Source: an uncultured Clostridia bacterium
GTDB lineage: Bacteria; Bacillota; Clostridia; Christensenellales; Borkfalkiaceae
Assembly: GCA_949290575.1 (NCBI GenBank)
Contig: CASESJ010000001.1
Location: 124,001 to 188,000 of the forward strand
Reading direction: 5' to 3'
DNA: 64,000 nt
Part shown: piece by piece, positions 1 to 8,780 of the stretch
Layout of the letters: each line of letters starts with the position of its first letter
Position numbering within the stretch: position 1 is the first letter of the stretch
Program-made: the position numbers and the translations under genes
Notes under the pieces: model-generated
Seen by the model: only the letters and a program-made list of their open reading frames with translations
Told to the model about the DNA's origin: nothing
Database searches by the model: none

Positions 1-1
1 G

Positions 2-3000
2 CTCATACGCTATGACGTTGAAAATATCAGTCGAGAGGAGTTCGAGGCTGCCGTTCCTAGCGTATTTTCAGAGCCTCCCGTAGATAATGTTTACCTCGAA
101 GAGGTCAGTTTTCCCGCAGATTACAGCGTTTTTGCCATTGCGTACCTTACGGGTCAGTATGACCAGCGCGCAGACAGCGCGGCGCAGTGCGTTCAGCTGC
201 TTACGCAGAAGGAACGTCCTTTAATCAAGTGTGCAAATGTATATGCAGTAAAGGGCGTAAACGATGAACAGCTTGCAAAAATCAAAAAGCACCTCATCAA
301 CCCCGTCGAAAGCGAGGAGGTTTCGCTTGAAAAGCCCTCTTCGCTCGCTCACGTTGCCGTGCGCGCAGACGACGTCAAGGAGGTTGAGGGCTTTATAGGC
401 ATGACTGACGAAGAAATAGCCGCATACCACGCAAAAATGGGGCTTGCAATGACTGTTGCAGATCTCGTGTTCGTGCGCGATTATTTCAAGGGCGAAAAGC
501 GCAATCCCACCGAGACTGAAATAAGGGTAATAGATACATACTGGTCGGACCATTGCCGTCATACGACATTTGCTACAGAGATCAGCGAAATAAGCGTTCA
601 TTCGGACAATCCTCACATAAACGCCGCACTTTCGCTCTATCGCGACCTGTTTGCCGAAATGTACGCAAACAGACCTGATAAATATCCCTGCCTTATGGAT
701 ATAGCGACGATTGCGGTTAAAAAGCTCAAAAAGGAAGGGCTTTTGAACAATCTCGACGAATCTGACGAAATCAATGCCTGCTCGATAAAAATTGACGCCG
801 TGCTCGACGGCAAGAAGCAGAGCTATACCGTCATGTTCAAGAACGAAACGCACAATCACCCCACCGAAATCGAACCTTTCGGCGGCGCGGCAACCTGCCT
901 CGGCGGCGCGATACGCGACCCTCTTTCGGGCAGAACGTATGTCATTCAGTCAATGCGAGTGACGGGCTGCGCAGACCCCACCGAGAGCCTCGACGCAACG
1001 CTCAAGGGAAAACTTCCCCAAAGAGTTATAACCAAGACTGCGGCTTCGGGCTTTTCGTCCTACGGCAACCAGATAGGTCTTGCAACCGGTCAGGTTGACG
1101 AAGTCTATCACAGCGGCTACAAGGCGAAGAGGCTTGAGACGGGCTATGTAGTGGGCGGTGCGGTATCCGACATGATTTACCGTGAAAAGCCCTGCAAGGG
1201 CGACATTATTATCCTTCTCGGCGGCGAAACGGGCAGAGACGGCTGCGGCGGCGCGACGGGCTCATCCAAGGCGCACGACGAAAAGTCTGTTCAGACCTGC
1301 GGCGCCGAGGTGCAGAAGGGTAACGCGCTCACAGAGCGCAAACTTCAGCGTCTCTTCCTCAACAAGGAAGTAACGCGCAAAATCAAAAAATGCAACGACT
1401 TCGGCGCGGGCGGCGTATCCGTCGCCATTGGTGAGCTCGCTGACGGGCTTGTAATAGAGCTTGACAAAGTTCCCAAAAAGTATGAGGGACTTTCGGGCAC
1501 AGAGCTTGCGATTTCCGAATCTCAGGAAAGAATGGCAGTAGTTGTAGATCCTGCCGACGTCGAACAATTTATAAATCTTGCCGCACAGGAAAACCTTACT
1601 GCAACACCTGTTGCAACCGTAACAGACGACAGAAGAATGAAGATGTATCACCGCGGCAAAGTCATAGTAGATATATCGAGAGACTTCCTCGACACCAACG
1701 GCGTAAAGCAGGTGACCAAAGCGGCAATCAACGACAACGTTACCGACTTTTTTAAAGTTCCCGAAATTACAGATTTTTCAAAGGCTCTTGCGCAAACGCT
1801 TTCACGCCTCAATGTCTGTTCCAAGAAGGGACTTTGCGAAATGTTCGACTCAACTATAGGCGCGCGTTCGGTATATATGCCCTTCGGCGGCAAATATCAG
1901 CTCTCGCCCGTAATTGCAATGGCGGCAAAGGTTGTTGGCGGCGAGACGGACGACTGCACCGTATCGGCATACGGTTACAGTCCTGACCTCATGTCGTCGT
2001 CGCCTTTCACGGGCGCAATCTATTCGATAGTCACATCTGTCGCAAAGGTCGTAGCGGCAGGCGCAGACTATAAGGACATTCGCCTTACTTTACAGGAATT
2101 CTTTATGCGCCTGAGGGATGACGCAAACAGATGGGGCGTGCCTCTTGCCGCGCTTTTAGGCGCGCTGTACTCCCAGATTAATTTAGGTCTGGGCGCAATC
2201 GGCGGCAAGGACTCCATGAGCGGCACTTTCGAGCATATCGACGTTCCGCCCACATTGATTTCCTTCGCGCTCGCACCCGCCAAGGCGTCCGCATTGATTA
2301 CCAACGTTCTGGAAAAGAATGGCGTAAAACTCTATCTCCTTCCCATGAAGAAGGATGACAGCTTTATTCCCGACTTCGAATACCTCAAAAAACTCTATAC
2401 CGTCGTGCATTCCAATATAAAGTGCGGCAACATTGACTTTGCAACCGTAGTCGAAAACGGCGGTGCGGTCTCGGCTGTGGTCAAGAGCTGTCTCGGCAAC
2501 GGTCTCGGCTTTGAATTCGTCTGCGACGCGTCGTATGCGTTTGCCGAACGCTACGGCGATATAATCGTCGCTTGCGAAGATATAAAGGCTCTCGGCGATA
2601 TTGACAGCGTCTGCCTCGGTCAGACTACGGACGGCGGTTTCGTCTGTGCAGGGCAGAAAGTCAACGAAGCCCGCGCGCTCAATTCCTATATTTCCAAACT
2701 CGAAGGCGTCTTCCCCAGCGTCGCACCCGCAGAGGGCATAGTTCCCGACTGCGAATATTTGGGCGGTGCAAAGTACAGCAATATTTCAACAAAGCTCGCC
2801 CGTCCCCGCGTGTTTATTCCTGCATTCCCCGGAACAAACTGCGAGCTCGATACGGCAAGAGCGTTCCGCCTTGCAGGCGCAGAGCCTGAAATTCTCGTCA
2901 TAAAGAACCGAACTCCCGCAGATATAGAGGAGAGCGTGCAGGCGATAATCAGAGCTGTCGACAGGGCTAATATAATCGCATTCCCCGGAGGTTTCTCGGG

Positions 3001-3598
3001 CGGCGACGAACCCGACGGTTCGGGCAAGTTCATTGCAACGACTTTCAAGAACCCCGCAATAGCCGAGAGGGTTATGAAACTTCTCGAATGCCGCGACGGA
3101 CTTATCCTCGGCATCTGCAACGGCTTCCAGGCACTTATCAAACTCGGTCTCGTGCCTTACGGGAAGGTCAGCCCGCTCACCGAGCAGTCGCCGACGCTTA
3201 CCTATAACAACATTTCCCGCCACGTGTCTACGATAGTTAATATCAGGGTGGCGTCCAATCTCAGCCCCTGGCTGTCGGCATGCAAAGTGGGAGATGTTTA
3301 CTCCGTTCCCGTGTCTCACGGCGAAGGCAAGATTGTTGCAAATGCGGCAGAACTTGAAAAAATGCGCGCAGGCGGACAGATTGCAACGCAGTACGTAGAC
3401 CTCGACGGCACGCCTACCATGGTCAGCCCTTATAACCCCAACGGCAGTATGTGGGCAATAGAGGGTATCACCTCGCCCGACGGCAGAGTGTTCGGCAAGA
3501 TGGGACACTCCGAAAGAATTGGCGAAAATCTCTATAAGAACGTCCGCGGAAACTACGATATGAAAATTTTCGAAAGCGGCGTAAAATATTTCAGGTAA
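2..3598 (+). CDS. purL: Phosphoribosylformylglycinamidine synthase, single-chain, 5' end outside window
   Basis: Fourth step of purine synthesis: converts FGAR to FGAM with ATP and glutamine ammonia. The frame is open from base 2 with no stop, so the N-terminus lies outside the window and about 1,198 residues are visible. AIRS-type synthase domains carry NETHNHPTEIEPFGGAAT near the start. The C-terminal glutaminase domain has AFPGTNCE, the nucleophile Cys in GICNGFQ, and the His of SHGEG. The length and single-chain form fit the clostridial clade II PurL rather than the split PurL/PurQ/PurS of Bacillus. A GTG at 359 is an internal codon, not the start. A strong terminator follows, so no other pur gene lies downstream. 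Confidence 0.96.
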   Translation, partial: LIRYDVENISREEFEAAVPSVFSEPPVDNVYLEEVSFPADYSVFAIAYLTGQYDQRADSAAQCVQLLTQKERPLIKCANVYAVKGVNDEQLAKIKKHLINPVESEEVSLEKPSSLAHVAVRADDVKEVEGFIGMTDEEIAAYHAKMGLAMTVADLVFVRDYFKGEKRNPTETEIRVIDTYWSDHCRHTTFATEISEISVHSDNPHINAALSLYRDLFAEMYANRPDKYPCLMDIATIAVKKLKKEGLLNNLDESDEINACSIKIDAVLDGKKQSYTVMFKNETHNHPTEIEPFGGAATCLGGAIRDPLSGRTYVIQSMRVTGCADPTESLDATLKGKLPQRVITKTAASGFSSYGNQIGLATGQVDEVYHSGYKAKRLETGYVVGGAVSDMIYREKPCKGDIIILLGGETGRDGCGGATGSSKAHDEKSVQTCGAEVQKGNALTERKLQRLFLNKEVTRKIKKCNDFGAGGVSVAIGELADGLVIELDKVPKKYEGLSGTELAISESQERMAVVVDPADVEQFINLAAQENLTATPVATVTDDRRMKMYHRGKVIVDISRDFLDTNGVKQVTKAAINDNVTDFFKVPEITDFSKALAQTLSRLNVCSKKGLCEMFDSTIGARSVYMPFGGKYQLSPVIAMAAKVVGGETDDCTVSAYGYSPDLMSSSPFTGAIYSIVTSVAKVVAAGADYKDIRLTLQEFFMRLRDDANRWGVPLAALLGALYSQINLGLGAIGGKDSMSGTFEHIDVPPTLISFALAPAKASALITNVLEKNGVKLYLLPMKKDDSFIPDFEYLKKLYTVVHSNIKCGNIDFATVVENGGAVSAVVKSCLGNGLGFEFVCDASYAFAERYGDIIVACEDIKALGDIDSVCLGQTTDGGFVCAGQKVNEARALNSYISKLEGVFPSVAPAEGIVPDCEYLGGAKYSNISTKLARPRVFIPAFPGTNCELDTARAFRLAGAEPEILVIKNRTPADIEESVQAIIRAVDRANIIAFPGGFSGGDEPDGSGKFIATTFKNPAIAERVMKLLECRDGLILGICNGFQALIKLGLVPYGKVSPLTEQSPTLTYNNISRHVSTIVNIRVASNLSPWLSACKVGDVYSVPVSHGEGKIVANAAELEKMRAGGQIATQYVDLDGTPTMVSPYNPNGSMWAIEGITSPDGRVFGKMGHSERIGENLYKNVRGNYDMKIFESGVKYFR

Positions 3599-3610
3599 TT
3601 TAATCGATAT

Positions 3611-3643
3611 TGCGGGCATAAACGGTGTTTATGCCCGCATTTT
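3611..3643 (+). terminator. Rho-independent terminator after purL
   Basis: Perfect 13-bp inverted repeat (3611-3623 with 3627-3639, loop GGT) followed by TTTT. It separates purL from nrdR. Confidence 0.9.
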
Positions 3644-3655
3644 CGGTCAAAATTC

Positions 3656-3684
3656 TTTACAAGTACAATATTTAGTGGTATAAT
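3656..3684 (+). promoter_or_regulatory. Promoter of nrdR
   Basis: TTTACA, 17-base spacer, TATAAT with TGG directly before the -10 (extended -10). It lies 26 bases upstream of the nrdR ATG. I saw no NrdR-box-like repeat here. Confidence 0.8.
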
Positions 3685-3710
3685 AAGAGAAAACGCAAAA
3701 AGGTAAAATT

Positions 3711-4169
3711 ATGAAGTGTTTATACTGCGGTTGTGAAGACAGCAAAGTTATCGACAGTCGTTCGGCTGACGAGGGAAGGACAATCCGTCGCAGGAGGGAG
3801 TGCGTAAAATGCGGCAAGCGTTTCACCACTTACGAAACGATTGAAGATACTCCCGTTCTTGTGGTCAAAGCAAACGGCACGCGTCAGGCGTTCGATGCTG
3901 GAAAGATTAAAAACGGCATAGTAAAAGCGTGCGAAAAGAGACCCGTCTCGATGAGCAAAATCGACGAAGTCGTCGACAACATAACCAAGCGCGTGTATAA
4001 CTCTATGGAGCAGGAAATATCCTCCAAAGTTATCGGCGAAATGGTAATGGAGGAGCTCAAAGGGCTTGACGAAGTGGCGTATGTCAGATATGCCAGCGTT
4101 TACAGGTCATTTACAGATATTTCATCCTTCATGGCAGAGCTCCAGAAGATGATGGAAAACAAAAAATAA
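3711..4169 (+). CDS. nrdR: Transcriptional repressor NrdR
   Basis: ATP/dATP-sensing repressor of ribonucleotide reductase genes. The protein has 152 residues, the family's usual length. The N-terminal zinc ribbon shows CLYCG and, about 28 residues on, CVKCGKRF. The following ATP-cone region begins near VVKANGTRQAFDAGKI. The ATG has an AAAGG ribosome site 8 bases upstream. It stands alone between a terminator and ispG. No ribonucleotide reductase gene is in the window, so its targets are elsewhere. Confidence 0.96.
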   Translation: MKCLYCGCEDSKVIDSRSADEGRTIRRRRECVKCGKRFTTYETIEDTPVLVVKANGTRQAFDAGKIKNGIVKACEKRPVSMSKIDEVVDNITKRVYNSMEQEISSKVIGEMVMEELKGLDEVAYVRYASVYRSFTDISSFMAELQKMMENKK

Positions 4170-4173
4170 AAAA

Positions 4174-4202
4174 TTTAAAGGCAGTGCAAACTGCCTTATA
4201 CT
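4174..4202 (+). promoter_or_regulatory. Possible ispG promoter with palindromic spacer
   Basis: TTTAAA and TATACT are 17 bases apart, with the ispG ATG 8 bases after the -10. The spacer holds a perfect palindrome (GGCAGT, GCAA, ACTGCC, 4180-4195). The same hairpin could instead be a weak terminator for nrdR, since T-rich sequence follows. Promoter and terminator readings cannot be separated by eye. Confidence 0.45.
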
Positions 4203-4210
4203 TTACTTTT

Positions 4211-5263
4211 ATGGGTGTTAAAACAAGGTGTGTTTCCGTTGGCGGAGTGCTCGTCGGCGGGGGCGAAAGCGTAAAAATTCAATCGATGTGCACGACCAAG
4301 ACGTCAGACGTCGCCGCGACGGTCGCGCAGATAAAATCGCTCGAGAAAGTCGGTTGCGACATAATAAGGGTGTCCGTGCTCGACGAGGACGACGCTAAAG
4401 CCATAAAGAGCATAAAGGACCAAATAAAAATTCCTCTCGTCGCGGACATTCATTTTTCGTATAAGCTCGCAATCGCGGCTATAGAAAACGGCTGCGACAA
4501 GGTCAGAATTAACCCCGGCAATATCGGCGACGACAACGCCGTAAAGGCTGTCGCCGACTGCATAAAAGCGCATAAAATCTGCGTGAGGGTGGGCGCGAAT
4601 ACGGGCAGCGTGGAAAAGGAATTTCTCGCCAGATACGGCAAGAACGAGTATTCTCTGGTCGAAAGCGCGCTTAAGAATGTATCCGTGCTCGAAAAAAAGG
4701 GCGTAAACGACATTGTCATATCCGTAAAGGCTTCGTCAGTGCCGCTCACGGTAAAGGCATACAGATTGCTGTCCTCGCGCTGCGATTATCCCCTGCACAT
4801 AGGCGTGACTGAGGCAGGTACGGAGGAAATGGCTGTCGTCAAGTCGTCAGCCGCGCTCGGTTCGCTCCTTCTGGACGATATAGGCGATACCATGCGCGTG
4901 TCCATAACGGGCGACCCCGTCAGGGAGGTTCTGGCTGCAAGAAGAATACTGCGCGCAGTCGGGCTGGACAATAACTTTGTAGACGTGATATCCTGTCCCA
5001 CCTGCGGCAGGTGCATGTGGAACTCCATGGAGCTTGCAAAAAAGGTCACGGAGCGCGTCGAACATGTCAGAAAACCTCTGAAAGTCGCAGTAATGGGTTG
5101 TGTGGTCAACGGTCCGGGCGAGGCTAAGGACTGCGACATAGGCATTGCAGGCTCGCAGGAATACTGCGTAATTTTTTCAAACGGGCAGATAACCGAAAAA
5201 ATTCCCGCATCACGCGCGGAAGAAATTTTCCTTTCGAAGATAGAAGAGTTGATAAATGACTGA
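4211..5263 (+). CDS. ispG: 4-hydroxy-3-methylbut-2-en-1-yl diphosphate synthase
   Basis: Makes HMBPP from MEcPP in the MEP isoprenoid pathway and uses a [4Fe-4S] cluster. There are 350 residues from the chosen ATG, normal for the two-domain bacterial form. The TIM-barrel start VKIQSM, the cluster cysteines in SCPTCGRC, and GCVVNGPGEA near the C-terminus are all present. An in-frame GTG at 4184 would add nine residues not expected in the family. The ATG at 4211 has no ribosome site but sits 8 bases after a possible -10. The stop overlaps the next ATG by 8 bases. Confidence 0.95.
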   Translation: MGVKTRCVSVGGVLVGGGESVKIQSMCTTKTSDVAATVAQIKSLEKVGCDIIRVSVLDEDDAKAIKSIKDQIKIPLVADIHFSYKLAIAAIENGCDKVRINPGNIGDDNAVKAVADCIKAHKICVRVGANTGSVEKEFLARYGKNEYSLVESALKNVSVLEKKGVNDIVISVKASSVPLTVKAYRLLSSRCDYPLHIGVTEAGTEEMAVVKSSAALGSLLLDDIGDTMRVSITGDPVREVLAARRILRAVGLDNNFVDVISCPTCGRCMWNSMELAKKVTERVEHVRKPLKVAVMGCVVNGPGEAKDCDIGIAGSQEYCVIFSNGQITEKIPASRAEEIFLSKIEELIND

Positions 5264-6791
5264 ATTTATACAAAAAATACACCTGATACCGTCCTTCGGT
5301 TCAGCGGTTCTGTCGGGCGTAAGTCTCGAGAGAGAGGAGCACAAAGTGCAGGTAAGCCTTATTACAGACACGGCTTATACCGAAGACGATGAAAAACGTG
5401 CTCAGTCGATAGCCAGACAGTTCGTGCCGGAAGAGTTCGAATGCAGGCTGACAATTTCCAAGCTCACGCCCGACGAAGGCATGGTTGCGCGCAGAATAAT
5501 GCAGGTTCTGGACCAGTCGAATAAGGCTCTTTCCTGCCTTGTAACGCAGGACGACGTCTGCGTGCGGAAAACTGAAGGCGGGTTTGATTTTACGGTGTCC
5601 GTAATTGCAAATACGGTAGTTTCAGAAGGCGTGGCGGAAAGAATAATTGCCGAGCTCAAAAGAAGTTTCTGCGGCGAGTTCACCGGCAGGTGCGTAAAGA
5701 GCGAAAAGAAGATAGAAAGCATAGAAGTGGAAGAGGAAAGGGAAAATATAGAATACGTCATTCCCGTGCGCACATTCAAAGTGCGCGACTTCGTGCGCAT
5801 AGAGGGAGACGGCGTTCCTCAGGACGCGGTGTATCTCAGCGACGTCAATTTCGAGAGCGAAAACGTCGTCGTCTGCGGCACGATAGAAGCGATAGAGGAG
5901 CGCAAGTATAACCGCAAAAAGGACAATCAGGAAAAGACGTATTTTTCAATTACCCTTTCAGATACGACGGCTATGCTCAGGTTTACGTATTTTCCCAGAA
6001 TGAGCACTATAGAAAAAATCCGCAAACTGCAGCAGGGCGACAGCGTCGTCTGCTCGGGAAAGACAGAAATTTTCAACGGTGCGGTGCGTTTTACGGCAAA
6101 GTATATAGATTACGGCAACCCGCCTGAGGGTTTTGTGCCCGTAAAAAGAGCTTCCAAACCTGCGCCCAAGTACTATTCGTCGGTATTTCCGCAGTCTTAT
6201 TCCGATTTTTCTCAGACCGATATATTCACCCGTCCCGAACTTCCCGAATGTCTCAAAAATAACACGTTCGTCGTGTTCGACCTCGAGACGACGGGTCTCA
6301 ACAGTTCGCCGTCTGCTGGCAATATGGACAGGATAATAGAGATAGGCGCGTACAAAATCTCGGGCGGAGAAATCAACGAAAGTTTTTCGACATTCGTAAA
6401 CCCTCAGAGGAAGCTATCCGAAGAGATAATAAAGCTCACGGGTATAACGCCAGAAATGGTTGAAGGCGCACCCACTTTTGAGCAGGTCATGCCCGACTTT
6501 TTCAAGTTCTGTCAGGGAGCGTACCTCGTCGGACACAACATCGCAGGCTTTGACTTCAAATTTGTAGATTATTATTGCGCGCAGCTCGGCTATCAGCTCG
6601 AAAGGAAACTTTACGATACAATTCCGCTCTCGCAGGAACTGCTCTTTCTTTCCAATTACAAGCTCAATACGGTAGCCGACCATTTCGGCATAACGTTCAA
6701 TCACCACAGAGCGGTGGACGATGCCCTGGTTACGGCGAAAATCTTCATAGAGCTCATAAAATTAAAAAAATCGCTGCCAAAGTACATGTAA
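5256..6791 (+). CDS. PolC-derived protein: N-terminal region + OB fold + DEDD exonuclease, without PHP or polymerase domains
   Basis: 511 residues. Residues 1-165 resemble the PolC N-terminal region. Residues 200-290 read as the PolC OB fold (CGTIEAIEERKYNRK, then YFSITLSDTTAMLRFTYF). A proline-rich linker leads to a DnaQ-type 3'-5' exonuclease at about 336-505 with Exo I FDLETTGLN (D342, E344), Exo II HNIAGFDFKF (D433) and Exo III HHRAVDDA (H484, D489). In canonical PolC the exonuclease is nested inside a PHP domain and followed by the polymerase. Here neither is present, and a clear promoter for rimP follows the stop. It occupies exactly the polC position upstream of rimP-nusA. The reading frame is intact, so it looks functional rather than decayed. 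Probable role, by inference: proofreading or repair exonuclease. Confidence 0.85.
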   Translation: MTEFIQKIHLIPSFGSAVLSGVSLEREEHKVQVSLITDTAYTEDDEKRAQSIARQFVPEEFECRLTISKLTPDEGMVARRIMQVLDQSNKALSCLVTQDDVCVRKTEGGFDFTVSVIANTVVSEGVAERIIAELKRSFCGEFTGRCVKSEKKIESIEVEEERENIEYVIPVRTFKVRDFVRIEGDGVPQDAVYLSDVNFESENVVVCGTIEAIEERKYNRKKDNQEKTYFSITLSDTTAMLRFTYFPRMSTIEKIRKLQQGDSVVCSGKTEIFNGAVRFTAKYIDYGNPPEGFVPVKRASKPAPKYYSSVFPQSYSDFSQTDIFTRPELPECLKNNTFVVFDLETTGLNSSPSAGNMDRIIEIGAYKISGGEINESFSTFVNPQRKLSEEIIKLTGITPEMVEGAPTFEQVMPDFFKFCQGAYLVGHNIAGFDFKFVDYYCAQLGYQLERKLYDTIPLSQELLFLSNYKLNTVADHFGITFNHHRAVDDALVTAKIFIELIKLKKSLPKYM

Positions 6792-6794
6792 TGC

Positions 6795-6823
6795 TTGCAA
6801 AAATTCACAGGCTGTGCTATAAT
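6795..6823 (+). promoter_or_regulatory. Promoter of the rimP-nusA-infB operon
   Basis: TTGCAA, 17-base spacer, TATAAT with TGC before the -10. It starts 3 bases after the stop of the upstream exonuclease gene and leaves a leader of about 70 bases before rimP. Confidence 0.85.
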
Positions 6824-6849
6824 CAGACTATACTTAATACTTTATAAGC

Positions 6850-6878
6850 ATTGAGTGCCTTGACGAAGGGCACTCAAT
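6850..6878 (+). promoter_or_regulatory. Hairpin in the rimP-nusA operon leader
   Basis: Perfect 10-bp inverted repeat ATTGAGTGCC / GGCACTCAAT with a 9-base loop. It lies between the promoter and the rimP ribosome site (AGGGG at 6889-6893). It lacks a T-tract, so it is probably not a simple terminator. A role in feedback control by NusA or RimP is only a guess. Confidence 0.6.
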
Positions 6879-6899
6879 ATTGCTATAAAAGGGGATAAA

Positions 6900-7358
6900 A
6901 TGAATTTAAAACCTCTTTCGGAGCTCAGAACCTTTCTCGAAAGTTACGCAACGCCCATGGGAATAGAGATTGTCGATATCGAATTTTCGGATAAAGACAA
7001 GACGCTTACAATCTTTATAGAGACAGAAAACGGCGTGGACCTCGACACCTGCGAAGCATTCCACAATGCTATAATGGAACCTATCGACGAGTTTGACCCG
7101 ACGTACGACGTGCCTTACACGCTCAACGTGTCAAGTCCTGGTCTTGACCGTCCTTTTAAGACGCAGAGAGATTTCGAGCGCAATTTGGGCAAGGAAGTGG
7201 AAGTAAAGCTCTATGCGCCCATAAAGGGCAAAAAGTTTCTCGAAGGCGTGCTCACCTCTTTCGACGAAAATACCGTCGGACTTAAGACGGACAAGGAAGA
7301 GCTTAAGTTGCAGCGCAACAGAATAGCCAAGATAAATAAAGCAATCAAATTCGAGTAA
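6900..7358 (+). CDS. rimP: Ribosome maturation factor RimP
   Basis: Needed for 30S subunit maturation. The 152 residues match the family length. The N-terminal domain includes GIEIVDIEF and a conserved LNVSSPGLDRPF stretch, and the C-terminal part is an SH3-like barrel. It is the first gene of the operon, with an AGGGG ribosome site. The order rimP-nusA-ylxR-ylxQ-infB is the classic Firmicutes arrangement. Confidence 0.95.
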   Translation: MNLKPLSELRTFLESYATPMGIEIVDIEFSDKDKTLTIFIETENGVDLDTCEAFHNAIMEPIDEFDPTYDVPYTLNVSSPGLDRPFKTQRDFERNLGKEVEVKLYAPIKGKKFLEGVLTSFDENTVGLKTDKEELKLQRNRIAKINKAIKFE

Positions 7359-7420
7359 TCCGCTCGCGGGCAGCGTTCATACCCGCATAAAACACACAAA
7401 ATTTTCAGGAGAATAAAAAA

Positions 7421-8506
7421 ATGAAAGACGATATTTTTGCGGCACTTGCAGACCTTGAAAAGGAAAAGGGTATTCCCCAGCAGGTATTTCTCGACGCGCT
7501 TCAGAACGCGCTCGTATCGGCGTGCAAAAAGCAGGGAGCTGCAGGCACTGTAGAGCTCAGACCCGTTCCCGAAAAGGGCACTATAGAGTTTTATACCGTC
7601 AGGGAAGTAGTCGAAGAGGTCGAGGATAAGGAAACTCAGATATCTCTCGAAGACGCCAAAAATATCAAAAAGAGCTATAAAGTCGGCGATTTTGTCAGGG
7701 AAAAGTTTATACCCAAGGACTTTTCCAGAATTGCCGCACAGACTGCCAAGCAGGTAATTCTTCAAAAAATTCACGAAACCGAGCGCGACGCCGCAATGAG
7801 CGAGTTTTCCAATAAGGAAGGCGAACTGCTCGTCGGCACGGTCAGAAAGCTCGACGCAAAGAACGTGTACGTTGAACTCGGCAAAGGTCAGGTTGAGGGC
7901 ATAATGCTTCCCTCCGACCAGGTTGCGGGCGAAGATTACAAAGTAAACGATAAGATAAAGGTCTTCGTCAAGCGCGTAAAGAGCGGTTTCAAGGGCGCGC
8001 AGGTGCTCGTCAGCCGTTCGTCCGCAGGGCTTGTGAGGAAGCTTTTTGAAGAAGAAGTGCCCGAAATCAAGCAGGGTACGGTTGTAATCAAAGAAATCAG
8101 CCGCGAAGCGGGCGCAAGAACAAAGATGGCTATATGGTCCGAAGACCCTCGCGTCGACGCCATAGGCGCGTGCGTGGGCAATAAGGGTGCAAGAGTTAAT
8201 GCGGTGGTTGAAGAACTTCACGGCGAAAAGATTGATATCATCCCCTGGAGCGAAAACCCTCTCGAATTCATAGCAAAGGCACTTTCGCCCGCGAAGGTGC
8301 TTTCGGTAACCCAGCTTGAGGGCGAAAAGACTGCCATGGCGGTAGTGCCCGACGATAAGCTTTCGCTTGCTATCGGCAAAGACGGACAGAATGCCCGCCT
8401 TGCAGTAAGGCTTACGGGCTGGAAGATAGACGTCAAGAGCCGTTCCGCAGCGGAAAAGCTGGGATATGTTCAGGCTGAAGATGACGGAGAACAGGACGCG
8501 GAGTAA
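7421..8506 (+). CDS. nusA: Transcription termination/antitermination protein NusA
   Basis: RNA polymerase-binding elongation factor controlling pausing, termination and antitermination. 361 residues: an N-terminal polymerase-binding domain (1-125), an S1 domain (about 133-200, beginning EGELLVGTVRKLDAKNVYVEL) and two KH domains (VGNKGARVNAVVEEL and AIGKDGQNARLAVRL). There are no C-terminal acidic repeats, as is usual in Firmicutes. The start has a CAGGAG ribosome site 10 bases upstream. Confidence 0.97.
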   Translation: MKDDIFAALADLEKEKGIPQQVFLDALQNALVSACKKQGAAGTVELRPVPEKGTIEFYTVREVVEEVEDKETQISLEDAKNIKKSYKVGDFVREKFIPKDFSRIAAQTAKQVILQKIHETERDAAMSEFSNKEGELLVGTVRKLDAKNVYVELGKGQVEGIMLPSDQVAGEDYKVNDKIKVFVKRVKSGFKGAQVLVSRSSAGLVRKLFEEEVPEIKQGTVVIKEISREAGARTKMAIWSEDPRVDAIGACVGNKGARVNAVVEELHGEKIDIIPWSENPLEFIAKALSPAKVLSVTQLEGEKTAMAVVPDDKLSLAIGKDGQNARLAVRLTGWKIDVKSRSAAEKLGYVQAEDDGEQDAE

Positions 8507-8507
8507 G

Positions 8508-8780
8508 ATGCCTAAAGTAAAGAAAATACCCTTAAGACAGTGCATAGCCTGCCGCGAACTCAAGCAGAAAAAGGATATGCTTCGCATAGTTAAGAACGCC
8601 GAAGGAGCAATCTTTCTCGATTTTTCGGGCAAGGCGTCGGGCAGAGGGGCATATATCTGCGACAGTCAGGAGTGTATAAAGAAGCTGAGAAAGCAGCGGC
8701 TTATAAACAAAGTTTTTTCCTGCGAAGTGGACGATGCGGTCTACGCCGCCATAGAGGAGGAATATCTTGGCAAAAAATAA
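8508..8780 (+). CDS. ylxR: YlxR/RnpM-family RNA-binding protein
   Basis: Small basic protein of 90 residues between nusA and ylxQ. The family motif RQCIACRELK is near the N-terminus, followed by SGRGAYIC. YlxR of B. subtilis has been linked to RNase P and gene regulation. The ATG at 8508, one base after the nusA stop, is preferred over an in-frame ATG at 8466 inside nusA because GGAG lies just upstream and the protein then begins like family members. Confidence 0.9.
   Translation: MPKVKKIPLRQCIACRELKQKKDMLRIVKNAEGAIFLDFSGKASGRGAYICDSQECIKKLRKQRLINKVFSCEVDDAVYAAIEEEYLGKK

Noticed and set aside
6780..6900. Frameshift that would restore PHP and polymerase domains after the exonuclease
   Set aside because: No PolC polymerase motifs are found in any frame downstream; a promoter and rimP follow directly.
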